Origin: JAIVJZ01 sp035645695 | Lineage (GTDB): Bacteria > Acidobacteriota > Blastocatellia > Pyrinomonadales > Pyrinomonadaceae | Length of the DNA stretch: 64,000 nt | Direction: 5' to 3' | Assembly: GCA_035645695.1 (NCBI GenBank) | Contig: DASQMC010000027.1 | Location: forward strand, 62,001-126,000 | Part shown: piece by piece, positions 53,403-63,370 of the stretch | Layout: every line of letters begins with the position of its first letter | Position numbering within the stretch: position 1 is the stretch's first letter | Translations under genes and position numbers: made by a program | Notes under the pieces: model-generated | Databases searched by the model: none | The model's input: only the letters and a program-made list of their open reading frames with translations | What the model was told of the DNA's origin: nothing

Positions 53403-53446
53403 TCAATCATCTGCCCGTTAATCATTTGCTCGTCAATCAAGTGCTC
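53402..53446. repeat. Three imperfect 15-base tandem units
   Basis: GTCAATCATCTGCCC, GTTAATCATTTGCTC, GTCAATCAAGTGCTC. Begins on the yggS stop codon and does not form an inverted repeat. Confidence 0.8.
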
Positions 53447-53492
53447 CGGGCGCGACGCGCCCCGGCCGTTAACGCTTATTTGAAATACCGAT

Positions 53493-54086
53493 ATGGACAT
53501 CTTCTTTCAAACTCTCATTTATTTCGTGAACGTCGGGATCATCGGCTTGCTCGTCGCGGCCATCGTGCTGATGTTGCTGCGGCTGGCGTTGAATTACGCG
53601 GACTTGAATCCGTTTAGCCGACCCGTGCTGCTCGTCCGCAACCTGACCGATCCGTTCGTCAATCCCGTGCGGCGGTCGCTCGTCGGCTTCGGGTTTTCGC
53701 CGAACATGGCTCCGCTCGTGACGATCCTGATCGTCATACTGGTCGGCTGGCTGGCCTTGACCTTAGCGAACGACGTGATCGGGACGTTTTACGGCATGTA
53801 CCTGCGCGGGCGCGAAGGGCGCATCATCGCGCTCGTCGGCACGCTGCTATACGGCTTCCTGAGCGTCTATTCGATGTTGATTTTAATTCGCATCATCTTC
53901 TCGTGGGGCATGGTGGGACAGTCGAATTCGGTGATGCGTTTCCTCAACAGAGCGAGCGACCCGCTGCTCGTGCCTTTGCGCCGCATAATCCCGCCGCTCG
54001 GCTTCTTCGACATCTCGCCGCTCGTTGCCTTCATGCTCATCTGGCTGTTTCAGGCGGCCATCGCCGGGACGCTTATGAAGTTCTAA
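53493..54086 (+). CDS. YggT-family membrane protein (double repeat)
   Basis: 197 residues. Two YggT units (about 1-95 and 105-197), each a pair of helices flanking a conserved NPFSRPV / RASDPLLVPLRRIIPP-like amphipathic segment. YggT proteins are linked to osmotic tolerance and, with SepF, to cell division in actinobacteria. Immediate neighbours yggS and yggU are the usual ones. Start has no strong Shine-Dalgarno. Confidence 0.92.
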   Translation: MDIFFQTLIYFVNVGIIGLLVAAIVLMLLRLALNYADLNPFSRPVLLVRNLTDPFVNPVRRSLVGFGFSPNMAPLVTILIVILVGWLALTLANDVIGTFYGMYLRGREGRIIALVGTLLYGFLSVYSMLILIRIIFSWGMVGQSNSVMRFLNRASDPLLVPLRRIIPPLGFFDISPLVAFMLIWLFQAAIAGTLMKF

Positions 54087-54114
54087 CGCGACGCGGCCTG
54101 ACCGGAAAAAACTT

Positions 54115-54405
54115 ATGTTGCGATGCACGGAGACCGGCGGCGCGATCACGTTTGCCGTCCGCGTAGTGCCGCGCGCTTCGCACAGCGGGGTCGCGGGCGA
54201 GCATGACGGCGCATTGCGCGTGCGCGTTGCCGCCCCGCCGGTCGAAGGCGCGGCCAACGAAGAACTGTCGCGCACGCTCGCGCACGCGCTCGGCGTGCCC
54301 ACGCGCGCCGTCGAGATCAGGAGAGGCCACTCGTCGAAGACGAAACTCGTGCGCGTCGCGGGAGCGTCGCGGGCGCGGCTCTTGAGTCTGGTTGCCGGAA
54401 AATAA
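54115..54405 (+). CDS. DUF167 (YggU) protein
   Basis: 96 residues, one DUF167 domain. The conserved block is VVPRASHSGVAG then RVRVAAPPVEGAANEEL and RRGHSSKTKLVRV. A small alpha/beta protein of unknown biochemical role. Start 28 bases after yggT, so cotranscribed. Confidence 0.93.
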   Translation: MLRCTETGGAITFAVRVVPRASHSGVAGEHDGALRVRVAAPPVEGAANEELSRTLAHALGVPTRAVEIRRGHSSKTKLVRVAGASRARLLSLVAGK

Positions 54406-54547
54406 ACGCCTGCGGCGGGTTTTGTCGGCGGCCTCCGAACTCCGGTCGCCGACACGTGGAGGCACGGTTGCGGCGCGCAAAAAACGCGTGATATAGTCGC
54501 GTCCCGCTTCACGGATTAAACACGCGTACAAGGAAAACTCTGTAAAA

Positions 54548-55291
<744 letters not shown>

Positions 55292-55294
55292 CAA

Positions 55295-55372
55295 AGTGAT
55301 GAGTGATGGGTGATGAGTAATGAGTTAACAAACTCTTCGTACTCATCACTCATCACTCATCACTCATTACTT
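55295..55372. repeat. Heptamer-armed inverted repeat (unit GTGATGA)
   Basis: The left arm reads GTGATGA, GTGATGG, GTGATGA, GTAATGA; the right arm is the complement of AGTAATGA plus three GTGATGA. Loop about 13 bases. It fills the gap between yebC and the ruvC start. Confidence 0.95.
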
Positions 55373-55378
55373 CATCGA

Positions 55379-55936
55379 ATGCGTGTGCTTGGCATTGATC
55401 CGGGAAGCGAGACGACGGGTTGGGGCGTCGTGGAGGGCGATGCGCGGCGGTATCGCGCCGTCGATTTCGGGACGGTAAAGGCCAGCCCGCGCGAGCGTTT
55501 CGCGGCGCGACTGTTGAAGATCAGCGACGGGGTTGAGGAGTTGCTGGCGCGCTTCCAGCCGGATGTCTGCGTGGTGGAGGAGATGTTCTTCGCCGCGAAT
55601 GTGAAGACGGCTTTAAAACTCGGACAGGTGCGCGGCGTGATTCTGGTGGCGGCCGAGCGCGCACGGATAGAGATCGCGGAATATGCGCCGCGCCTCGTCA
55701 AGCAGACGGTGGTGGGCTACGGCGCCGCCGAAAAACACCAGGTGCAGGAGATGGTGCGCGTGCTGCTCTCGCTCAAGGAGATACCGCAGCCTCACGACGC
55801 GGGCGACGCCCTCGCGCTCGCCATCTGCCATTTCCATCACGCGGGACTCGCCGCACGCACGAAGAACGCCGCCCCGGCGCGCACCGCGCTCGACGCACTG
55901 TTGGCCGCGAACCCACGCCGCCGCGCACCTCGCTAG
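55379..55936 (+). CDS. ruvC: Holliday junction resolvase RuvC
   Basis: 185 residues. All four catalytic acids are in place: Asp7 (GIDPGSETTGWG), Glu67/Glu68 (VVEEMFF), Asp140 and Asp143 (HDAGDALALA). It cuts recombination junctions. RuvA and RuvB normally follow but are not in the window; the next gene is unrelated. The ATG starts seven bases after the heptamer repeat; a longer reading would translate the repeat. Confidence 0.97.
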   Translation: MRVLGIDPGSETTGWGVVEGDARRYRAVDFGTVKASPRERFAARLLKISDGVEELLARFQPDVCVVEEMFFAANVKTALKLGQVRGVILVAAERARIEIAEYAPRLVKQTVVGYGAAEKHQVQEMVRVLLSLKEIPQPHDAGDALALAICHFHHAGLAARTKNAAPARTALDALLAANPRRRAPR

Positions 55937-56011
55937 AACTTCACACGCGCGCGACGGCAGACGGTTTGCACGTTTCCTCAAACCTCATACAGCGAAAGGA
56001 GACCGATCCTC

Positions 56012-56854
56012 ATGTCTCGACGCTTGCCGGATTTCAAGCGAGTTTTCTCTTCACGACTCGCCGTCGCTTATCTTTCAACGCACGCCGCGCGCTCATCGTT
56101 CGGCGCGCTGTTACCGGCCTCATGCGCCTGCCTACTGCTGCTGCTGCTGTCGTTCACGGACGCGCATTCCCAACGAAAGCGGCGCGCGCCCGCCGTTGCG
56201 GGCGGCCAACCTGCCATCGTGGTTGACGAGCGGCTGGCCGCTTTGAGAGACGCTCCGCAGTTGACGGCGAGACTCGTCCAGCGTCTCGGGCGCGGTCGCG
56301 CGGTCGCAATCACCGGCGCGCGGCGCGGCGGCGACGGGTTGAACTTTTACCGCGTGGCTGTGACGCGGCGTTCGCACGGCTGGTTGCAGGCGGAGGCGGT
56401 CGCCTCGCCGATGCGCGCGGGCGACGACGAGAAGTTATTGCGCCTGATTCGCGGCTCGGAGGAATTTGACCGCATCGCGCGGGCGCGCATCTTTCTGGAC
56501 AACTTCCCGCGCTCGGCTCTGCGCCCCGTCGTGCTGCTGTTGTTAGGGAACGAGGCCGAAGAGGCGGCGGCGAAACTCTCGCGCGACGCCCTGCGCCGCC
56601 TCGACGAGCGCGAGATGCAGGCGGGGGGCGCGCCTCTCGAAAGTTACTTCCTCAATTTCAACGAACTGGATCGCTATAACAGGCAGGGCATCACCTTCGT
56701 CTTCGAGCGCGCGGCCAAGCGTTTCCGCTACGACGGCGAGAGTTGGCGCGAAATCCTGCGGCGTTACCCGCGCAGCCCCGAAGCCGCGCAGGCGCGCCTG
56801 CGGCTCGACGCGCTCGCGCCCCGCGCCGCGCGCTCGATTGGTCGCGGCCATTGA
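56012..56854 (+). CDS. Secreted SH3b-like protein
   Basis: 280 residues. A signal peptide occurs late, hydrophobic core about 33-47 (LPASCACLLLLLLSF) followed by AHSQ. Then an SH3b-like domain (about 65-130: LAALRDAPQLTARLVQRLGRGRAVAI and GDGLNFYRVAV, SHGWLQAEAV), then a helical domain (about 140-280) with RYPRSPEAAQARLRL near the end, reminiscent of outer-membrane assembly factors. AAAGGAG is ten bases upstream. Role unknown. Confidence 0.75.
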   Translation: MSRRLPDFKRVFSSRLAVAYLSTHAARSSFGALLPASCACLLLLLLSFTDAHSQRKRRAPAVAGGQPAIVVDERLAALRDAPQLTARLVQRLGRGRAVAITGARRGGDGLNFYRVAVTRRSHGWLQAEAVASPMRAGDDEKLLRLIRGSEEFDRIARARIFLDNFPRSALRPVVLLLLGNEAEEAAAKLSRDALRRLDEREMQAGGAPLESYFLNFNELDRYNRQGITFVFERAAKRFRYDGESWREILRRYPRSPEAAQARLRLDALAPRAARSIGRGH

Positions 56855-56859
56855 AGCGA

Positions 56860-56944
56860 AACGCGGAACGATGAACGCGGAACGATGAACTGAAAGCAAC
56901 TTGTCTTTCAGTTCATCGTTCCGCGTTCCTACTTCATCGTTCCT
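56860..56944. repeat. Heptamer-armed inverted repeat (units GCGGAAC/GATGAAC)
   Basis: Two 14-base dimers GCGGAACGATGAAC in the left arm; the right arm pairs with the first about 24 bases, then continues with a partial unit. It lies between convergent stops at 56854 and 56960. Confidence 0.92.
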
Positions 56945-56959
56945 CTGGGGAGCTTCTCG

Positions 56960-59900
56960 CTATGGTTGCGCCGGCCTGCCGAACCTGAGGCGATACTCGA
57001 CGGAGTTGACGAACCCGTTGACCATCGTGCGGAAGTCGTTAGGATTGGCGTTCAGGTAGGCGAGCCACATGTCGTAGCCGGGACTTTCCGGGTCGCGCCT
57101 GAGATAGCCGAAGTATTGCGTCGTGACAAAGGCAGGGTTGTAGAAGATGGACGCCACCTCGCGGCTCTCGACGATCTCGCGCAGGATGTCGGGGCGCGTG
57201 CGGCTGCCTTCGGCCAACTGCGTGCGCGTCAACGTCGTCCCATCCTGTCGTGTGATGGACTGGCGGTCGCCGATGTTACCGGTGTTGAAGAGGGCATCGA
57301 CGTATGCGGCGAGGGTCATGTTGGCCGGATAAGCGTCGCGGAACGCCTGCCGTTCGGTGAACTCGACGGTAAAGGCCGCCATCCGCGCCAGCGTTTCCTG
57401 CTGCGTCGAGCCGGTCAGGCGTTGCAGGTCGCGCGCGAACTCCAGATAGGTCGGGCGGCGGTTGAATGCCACTTCGTAAAAGCGATAGGCGAAGTAGCCT
57501 TTGACCTGTAGAAACTCGTCCGAGCGGAAGAAGCCTGACGAAACCATCACGCGGTCGCAGGCGGGGTTGCGCCCTCGGTCGCCGTTGCCCGCGCCGCAGG
57601 AGTTGAGCGCGCCTACCCAGTTGGCGAAGCCCATAGGCTCCGGCGCGCGCGTCAGAAAATCAATGTAGTGCTGGCGGATGAAAAACTCCGAAGCGTCAAT
57701 CGGGTTGGCGACCGCCGCCTGCGTGTCGTTGTCCTGAATCGTCACGGTCGTCGTGCCCTGCGCGCCGAGAGTCGCGCCGGATGCGTTGGCGAGCGCGATC
57801 TGAAAAGTCTCGTTGCCCTCGACGTGAGCGTCGTCCGTGATGAAGATGGAGAAGGTCTTCGATGTTTCGCCCGCGGCGAAGGTGAGCGTGCCGAGCGTGG
57901 TCGCGTAGTCGCATCGGTGGTAGGCCGTTCCGTTCGCCGTGTCGCAGCGCACGGCGTCAGGCAGATCGACTGTGCGGTATTCAACCGTGGCTGTGATGGC
58001 CGTGTTGCCGCTGCGTGTGACGGTGATGACGAGCGAGGCCGGGTCTGTGTTGCGCTCCGCGCCCTCCGCGACGGAGTAAGCGGCCTGCGCGAATTGAACG
58101 ACGGCCGGGGTGGGCGTCGGCGTCGGGGTAGGCGTCGGCGTCGGCGTAGGCGTCGGCGTAGGCGTCGGCGTCGGCGTTGGAGTCGGCGTGGGCGTCGGCG
58201 TCGGGGTTGGCGTGGGCGTGGGCGTGGGGTCGAGAGACAGCTTCGTGACGAAACCGTCCTGCCCGCCGCCGTTCGCACTCTGGACGGCGCTGAGAGTGGG
58301 GAAGTTGGTGGACGTGGTGCGCCCCGTGACATACATAGAGAGGGCGGAGTCGAGGGCAATAGCCAACGCCGCCTCGCCGCCGCTGCCGCCGAGGTAGGTG
58401 GAGTAGATGAGCGCGCTGCCCCCGGCGTTGAAACGCGTGACGAAGGCTTCGACGCCGCCGCCGCTCGCCGCCTGCGTGGCGTTGGCTATGGGGAGGTCGG
58501 TGGAAACTGTACCGCCGGCGACGTAAGGCTCGTTGGCGGGGTTGACGGCGATGCCGTTGCCGGAGTCTTCGCCGGAGCCGCCGAAGTAGGTCGAGTAGAT
58601 GTAGGACGTGCCGTCCGGGTGGAACTTGGTCAGGAAGGCGTCGGACGCGCCGTTGAGCGCGTCCTGGAAGGCGTTGGCCGTGGGGAAGTTGGTCGAGCGG
58701 ACAACCCCCGTGACGTAAGCGGAGTTGGCGGAGTCCACCGTGATTTCAAACGGGATGTCGTTAGCGTTTCCGCCGAGGTAGGTGGAGTAGACGAAGTCGG
58801 TGCCCGCCGCGTTGATTTTCGTGACGAATCCGTCGCCGTCGGGCGAGCCGCCGCCGAAGGTGGTCTGGACGGCGTTGAACGTGGGGAAATTGGTCGAGGT
58901 GGTCTGGCCTGTGACGTAAGCCGCCCCGGCGGAATCCACGGCGATGCTGAAACCGGCGTCGAAAGCCTCGCCGCCGCTACCGCCGAGGTAGGTGGAATAG
59001 ACGAGCGCGTCGCCCTCCGGGTCGAGCTTCGTCACGTAGGCGTCGGCGAATTGGCTGGCCTGCGTCTCCTGAATAGCGTTGGCCGTGGGGAAGTCTGCGG
59101 AGGTGGTGCGGCCTGTGATGTAAGCGTTGTTGGAAGAGTCCAAGGCGATGCCGTTGCCCGAATCGAAAATGCTGCCGCCGAGGTAGGTGGAGTAGACGAG
59201 CGCGTCGCCCTCGGGATCGAGCTTCGCGACGAAGGCGTCCGAGAGTCCGCCCCCGAAGGTGTTCTGGAAGGCGTTGGCGCGGGGGAAGTCGGTCGAGGAA
59301 GTGGTCTCCCCTGCGACGTAGGCGTTGCCTGCGGAATCCACGGCGATCTTATTGCAACGGTCGTCGCCGCTGCCGCCGAGGTAGGTGGAATAGACGTAGA
59401 CCGAACCCGTCGGGTCGAGCTTCGTGATGAAGCCGTCGCGCCCGCCTTCGAAGTTCGCGCCGCCGAAATTGGCCTGGAAGGCATTGGCGGTAGGGAAGTT
59501 GGTCGAAGAGGTGTTGCCGCAGATGTAAGCGTTGCCGGCGGAGTCAACTTTGATGTCGTTGCCGTCCTCTGTGCCGCCGCCTCCCAGATAAGTTGAATAA
59601 ACTAAGATCGGATCGATGACGAGCGTGCGCTCCGCGTCGTACTCGCCGATGTGGAAGCCGACGCGCCCGTCCGGCTGCAACGCGTAGCCGCTCGCGACCT
59701 CATGCCGCGCGCCGCCCGCCGCTTCCTGATAGACGACGGGCTTGAGTTGACGGACGGTCTCTCCGCCCACTGTGAGCAGCAAGTCGCCGCCCTCGTCCAC
59801 TTCAACCTTGTCCGCGCCCTCAAACTTCAGGGACACGGCGCGCACGTCACGGCCGGGCGCGACGATGAAGTCGTATTCCAACTGCCGCTGGTTGCCGTAA

Positions 59901-60535
59901 TAAACCACGTCAACGCCCGGATAAATTTCTTTGTAGCGCACGCGCCCGTAGGTCGGAACGTTCGTGCGCCACTTGGCCGGATCATTGCCGTTGAGATAAT
60001 TGACCTTGCCCGCCAACTCGTCCGCTCCAACGGCCACCGCGTCCGCCCGCGCGCCCACGAGTTTCATGCGCAAAGCCGTCTCTGTCTCCGCGCGCGCGGG
60101 GGAGCCGGGGGCGGTGGTAACCGCACTCGCCATTCGCGTGAGTTCCACGTCCTTCGCCGTCGGGTCTTTGCCGACATCTTTTCGAGCCTGCCCTTCGCCG
60201 CCCTGCCGGGACATGACGAAGACGGCTTCCGTCGGTTTCAAAAACATCGTGTAGCCCACACCGCGCGCGAGGAAATCGACCGAAGCGTCGGTCTGCCCCT
60301 GATTGGCCTCAAATTGCAACTCCAACCGCCCGTATGCCTCGCGCGCCTCCGTGCGCGAGATTTCCGCCGCCGCAGTTTCCACCTGCGAAACTACCTGCGG
60401 TTGGCGGTCGGCGTTCGGCGCCGGCGTTTTGTTCCCGGTGAAGGGCGTCGCTGGCGGGAGCAGCACGTTCAGCGAACACGATAGGACGAGCGTGATGATC
60501 AGGAAGTATTTGGCGGTTGTGATTTGAGATTTCAT
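56960..60535 (-). CDS. Large secreted SBBP-repeat protein with Calx-beta and DUF4214
   Basis: 1191 residues. Signal peptide about 1-30. An N-terminal domain of about 60-300 typical of this family (LEFQVEANQGQTDASVDFLARG-like) precedes seven SBBP beta-propeller repeats (about 310-765) each with VYSTYLGG. A Pro-Thr linker (about 770-809) leads to a Calx-beta domain (about 812-920) and a DUF4214-like pair (about 945-1185). The architecture implies a surface protein. The terminal NDFRTMVNGFVNS is shared with the metalloprotease at 15-17 kb. The upstream region 60536-61030 holds no gene. Confidence 0.92.
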   Translation of the reverse strand: MKSQITTAKYFLIITLVLSCSLNVLLPPATPFTGNKTPAPNADRQPQVVSQVETAAAEISRTEAREAYGRLELQFEANQGQTDASVDFLARGVGYTMFLKPTEAVFVMSRQGGEGQARKDVGKDPTAKDVELTRMASAVTTAPGSPARAETETALRMKLVGARADAVAVGADELAGKVNYLNGNDPAKWRTNVPTYGRVRYKEIYPGVDVVYYGNQRQLEYDFIVAPGRDVRAVSLKFEGADKVEVDEGGDLLLTVGGETVRQLKPVVYQEAAGGARHEVASGYALQPDGRVGFHIGEYDAERTLVIDPILVYSTYLGGGGTEDGNDIKVDSAGNAYICGNTSSTNFPTANAFQANFGGANFEGGRDGFITKLDPTGSVYVYSTYLGGSGDDRCNKIAVDSAGNAYVAGETTSSTDFPRANAFQNTFGGGLSDAFVAKLDPEGDALVYSTYLGGSIFDSGNGIALDSSNNAYITGRTTSADFPTANAIQETQASQFADAYVTKLDPEGDALVYSTYLGGSGGEAFDAGFSIAVDSAGAAYVTGQTTSTNFPTFNAVQTTFGGGSPDGDGFVTKINAAGTDFVYSTYLGGNANDIPFEITVDSANSAYVTGVVRSTNFPTANAFQDALNGASDAFLTKFHPDGTSYIYSTYFGGSGEDSGNGIAVNPANEPYVAGGTVSTDLPIANATQAASGGGVEAFVTRFNAGGSALIYSTYLGGSGGEAALAIALDSALSMYVTGRTTSTNFPTLSAVQSANGGGQDGFVTKLSLDPTPTPTPTPTPTPTPTPTPTPTPTPTPTPTPTPTPTPTPTPAVVQFAQAAYSVAEGAERNTDPASLVITVTRSGNTAITATVEYRTVDLPDAVRCDTANGTAYHRCDYATTLGTLTFAAGETSKTFSIFITDDAHVEGNETFQIALANASGATLGAQGTTTVTIQDNDTQAAVANPIDASEFFIRQHYIDFLTRAPEPMGFANWVGALNSCGAGNGDRGRNPACDRVMVSSGFFRSDEFLQVKGYFAYRFYEVAFNRRPTYLEFARDLQRLTGSTQQETLARMAAFTVEFTERQAFRDAYPANMTLAAYVDALFNTGNIGDRQSITRQDGTTLTRTQLAEGSRTRPDILREIVESREVASIFYNPAFVTTQYFGYLRRDPESPGYDMWLAYLNANPNDFRTMVNGFVNSVEYRLRFGRPAQP
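58108..58223. repeat. Hexanucleotide repeat coding for a Pro-Thr linker
   Basis: On the plus strand GGCGTC/GGCGTA repeats about twenty times with few changes, encoding alternating Pro and Thr in the minus-strand gene. A likely slippage site. Confidence 0.9.
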
Positions 60536-61030
60536 GGCATCTTCGGCTTTCTTTGAAATGTCGTTTGCGGATCGCGCCGCGCGCTACGATTTCGGCCTCG
60601 GGCGCGCGACGACGACAGTTTGAGATGGCAGTTGTCGCCCGGTTTTTTTCGCCGCCTTACTTCTGGGTGCGGCGAGATTGGGCGCGTGAAAATTCCTGTC
60701 AACCAGTAAGGCGCAAATCATAGTCGAAAACGGACGCCCACGGAATATTTTTTTCAGCCGCCGCTAATTTCCCCCGCGAGAGTGCGCCGGGGACGCGTGG
60801 TGCGGCCGGGACGCGCGGAGCGGTTGTTTTGCACGGGGTCGTCGAACAGCGCGCCGCTTTGCGGCGTCAAAAACAAGGGCGGGTTAATTACTTGTGAAGA
60901 GTGGAAAATGAATGTTGCAAAAAAAGGCGGGCGCGGTTAGATTGTGGCGGGTTCAAACAAATAAACTTCAAGGTGGAGGTCTCCCGGAAACATCAGGGCG
61001 CTCCTCCTGAATGCGCTGGAGGTAGACGAA

Positions 61031-61216
61031 GTGCCAACCGGAACGTGCCCCGAATGCGACGCAGATGTGCATGTTGATACGGACGCCGACAAGGGCGATT
61101 CTGTCGCTTGCGAAGAGTGCGGAACAGAACTCGAAATCGTCGGACTCGACCCCGTCGAACTCGACATCGTCGAAGACGACGAGTTGGATGACGACGAAGA
61201 AGAAGAGGACTTTTAA
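61031..61216 (+). CDS. LysW-like amino-group carrier protein, orphan
   Basis: 61 residues, GTG start with GGAGG upstream. Zinc ribbon CPEC (Cys6, Cys9) and CEEC (Cys27, Cys30), followed by an acidic tail. The first 45 residues fit LysW, the carrier whose C-terminal Glu is modified during lysine or arginine synthesis. The usual EDWGE end is missing; the tail is DDEEEEDF. No LysX, ArgX or ArgC/J lies near. Possibly a decoupled carrier or an unrelated zinc ribbon. Confidence 0.65.
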   Translation: MPTGTCPECDADVHVDTDADKGDSVACEECGTELEIVGLDPVELDIVEDDELDDDEEEEDF

Positions 61217-61217
61217 G

Positions 61218-61316
61218 AGTCGTGAATCGTGAATCGTAAATCGTGAATAGAAAGAAAAGGGCTTTTCTCTATTCACGATTTACGATTTACGATTCACGAT
61301 TTTACGATTCACGGCT
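61218..61316. repeat. Heptamer-armed inverted repeat (unit TCGTGAA)
   Basis: Left arm: TCGTGAA, TCGTGAA, TCGTAAA, TCGTGAA, then TAGAAAG. The right arm complement has one extra unit and a one-base insertion. It fits exactly between the stop at 61216 and the opposing stop at 61317. Same class as the repeat at 4 kb. Confidence 0.95.
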
Positions 61317-62435
61317 TTAGGGCTTTTCTCCGTATCCGGGGCGGCTCTGGCGGACGTTGAGGCCGGGCGGGGCTGTGATCCGCAACGGGTGAAAACGCCC
61401 GTCGCGCCGTTTCTCTTCGGGCGGGTAAAAGGCCAGTATGTAGGAGGAAGTGACTTCTTCGGCGAGCGTCTGGAAGAGGGTGCCGAAATCTCGCTCGGTC
61501 GCATAAACGTTCGAGCCGCCGGTCTTTTCAGCCAACTCGCTCACGTCGAGCGGCGTCGGCAGCGGCGCGTGGGCGTTCGCTCCTCTGGCCGTGATGCCGC
61601 GAGATGTGAAGAGGCGCGAGAAAGAGGGCAGCGTCACCGTATAGACGCTCACCTCCGCCGCATTGGCGCGCTCGATGACGGTCTTCGGCGCGACCGTGTC
61701 GCCCACCGGGAATCCATCCGTGACTACGACCACCGCGCGCTTCATCAGGCGTTTATCGCGCGTGCGCGGCGCGTGGCGCGTGAGCAGGCGAATGGCATCG
61801 TCCACGGCGTCGTAAGTGTGCGTCGAGAGTCCGTTCGCTTCGCGTGAGAGACGCTTGAAGGCGCGTTCGAGTTTCTGCTCGTCGTTCGTGAAAGGTTGCA
61901 ACACGCGCGAGTTCATTCCGAAAGTCATCACGGCGAACAGAGACGTGCGATCCGATAGACGACGCGAAAACAACTGCATCGCGACTCCCAGACGCTCCAT
62001 CTCCTCAGGCGACATGCTGCCCGACACGTCAACGGCGAACACGACGGCCACCGGGCGCTGCCCGCCTCGCCGCCGCTCCACGTTGAAGAAGGCGATGGGG
62101 CGTTCGACGCCCTCGTCATAGATTTTGAAATCTTCCGCCGACAAATTGCGCACGGGTCGCCCCGCCGCATCAGTCACCGTCACGTCAACGAGCACGAGGT
62201 CTGTGTCAACACGCAAAATTTCATCGTCGTCCTGCCGCGCTTCCGGCGGTGCGACGCGGCGCGGGCGTTCCCGCGGCGTCTGAGTTTCAGCTTGCGCTTG
62301 CCGAATGTGCGAGACGGGCAGGGAATTGAAGAACACGGCGAGAGAGAGACAGAGGGCGACGAACAGGACACGGGCGGCGCGGCTCACACGTGGGCGAGCG
62401 GTCGCGGGCGGCGAAATTTTGCGGGGGTAAAGCAT
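61317..62435 (-). CDS. VWFA-related protein of the acidobacterial type
   Basis: 372 residues. A signal or anchor segment at about 20-40 is followed by a small beta domain (about 70-120: VDTDLVLVDVTVTDAAGRPVRNL), then a von Willebrand A domain (about 125-330) with an intact MIDAS DVSGSMS (Asp136, Ser138, Ser140) and VVTDGFP. This arrangement is the one known as the VWFA-related Acidobacterial domain and is a strong taxonomic hint. Extracytoplasmic, probably mediating protein contacts. The stop abuts a heptamer repeat. Confidence 0.92.
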   Translation of the reverse strand: MLYPRKISPPATARPRVSRAARVLFVALCLSLAVFFNSLPVSHIRQAQAETQTPRERPRRVAPPEARQDDDEILRVDTDLVLVDVTVTDAAGRPVRNLSAEDFKIYDEGVERPIAFFNVERRRGGQRPVAVVFAVDVSGSMSPEEMERLGVAMQLFSRRLSDRTSLFAVMTFGMNSRVLQPFTNDEQKLERAFKRLSREANGLSTHTYDAVDDAIRLLTRHAPRTRDKRLMKRAVVVVTDGFPVGDTVAPKTVIERANAAEVSVYTVTLPSFSRLFTSRGITARGANAHAPLPTPLDVSELAEKTGGSNVYATERDFGTLFQTLAEEVTSSYILAFYPPEEKRRDGRFHPLRITAPPGLNVRQSRPGYGEKP

Positions 62436-62725
62436 AAACTCGAAAGCCAGTTCGTTCGGACAACTTCAACGTCCGGTCGGGCGCGGATTGTTTCCGCTGG
62501 TCGCACGAGGGAGTGCGGCCATTATACGGACTCTCTCATGCAGGTGTCATCCCGGCGTTCCCGCTCGCAAGCAACAAAGAACGGCGTGCGACGCATCAAC
62601 TAGAGGCGCGCGGGCGGCATGCGTCACGAAAGGGGCAATTTGTTGGATGTATAATAAACGCCTCACGAACGATGTAGGCCGCGCCGACGATAAAACATCT
62701 CGCATCGAGGATTCGCGTCACAGCT

Positions 62726-63349
62726 ATGATTAAATTCAGAACTATCATCACCCTCTTTTTAATGTCGCTCTTCGCCCTCGGCGTCGCGGCGCAGAAGAAT
62801 AAGACGACCGGCAGCATCAAGGGCAAGGTGAAGGCCGAAAGCGGTTCGGCCGAAGGCGTCCGCGTGACGGCGCGACAGGGCGAGCGCGAAGCGGCGGCGG
62901 TCGCGACGGATCGCAAGGGTCAATTCGAGATTGCGGGACTCGCGCCGGGGCGCTACAGCATCACGTTCCGCAAGCCGGGCTTGAGCTTGGCCGAGATCAA
63001 GGACTTCGAGGTGGTCGCCGGTAAAGCGCGTTCGCTCTCTGGCGATCTCGTGTTGCCGGTTGACGAAGGCTCGCTGGTCTTCATCAAGGGGAGCGTCTTC
63101 AACGAGGAAGGATTGAGCCTGCGCGGGGCACAAATAGAGTTGGCGCGAATCGGCCCGGACGGCACGACGAAAAAAATCGACGGGCGCGTGACGACCAGAT
63201 CGGGCGATTTCGCTTTTCGCCTGCCGCCGCAGGCCGCGCGCTACCGCGTCACGGCCAAAATGGACGGCATGGCCGTGGCCTCGAAAGATGTCGAAGTGGA
63301 CGGCGCGGCCGTCTATCGAGTGGCGTTGACGCTCAAACCCACACCCTGA
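62726..63349 (+). CDS. Secreted CarboxypepD_reg-like double-domain protein
   Basis: 207 residues. Signal peptide about 1-22 (ending AAQ). Two CarboxypepD_reg-type beta-sandwich units (about 28-105 and 118-205): GSIKGKVKAESGSAEGVRVTA, then GQFEIAGLAPGRYSITFRKPG, and the related SVFNEEGLSLRGAQIELARI with GDFAFRLPPQAARYRV. These folds are common in extracellular acidobacterial proteins. It is divergent from the VWFA gene. Followed 21 bases later by an HTH gene. Confidence 0.85.
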   Translation: MIKFRTIITLFLMSLFALGVAAQKNKTTGSIKGKVKAESGSAEGVRVTARQGEREAAAVATDRKGQFEIAGLAPGRYSITFRKPGLSLAEIKDFEVVAGKARSLSGDLVLPVDEGSLVFIKGSVFNEEGLSLRGAQIELARIGPDGTTKKIDGRVTTRSGDFAFRLPPQAARYRVTAKMDGMAVASKDVEVDGAAVYRVALTLKPTP

Positions 63350-63370
63350 CAGTCGATCCGGTAGGCTTCG

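Noticed and set aside
57668..59596. 642-residue plus-strand frame opposite the SBBP gene
   Set aside because: Its Val/Gly-rich repeats mirror the SBBP repeats and Pro-Thr linker; the minus-strand gene has recognisable domains.
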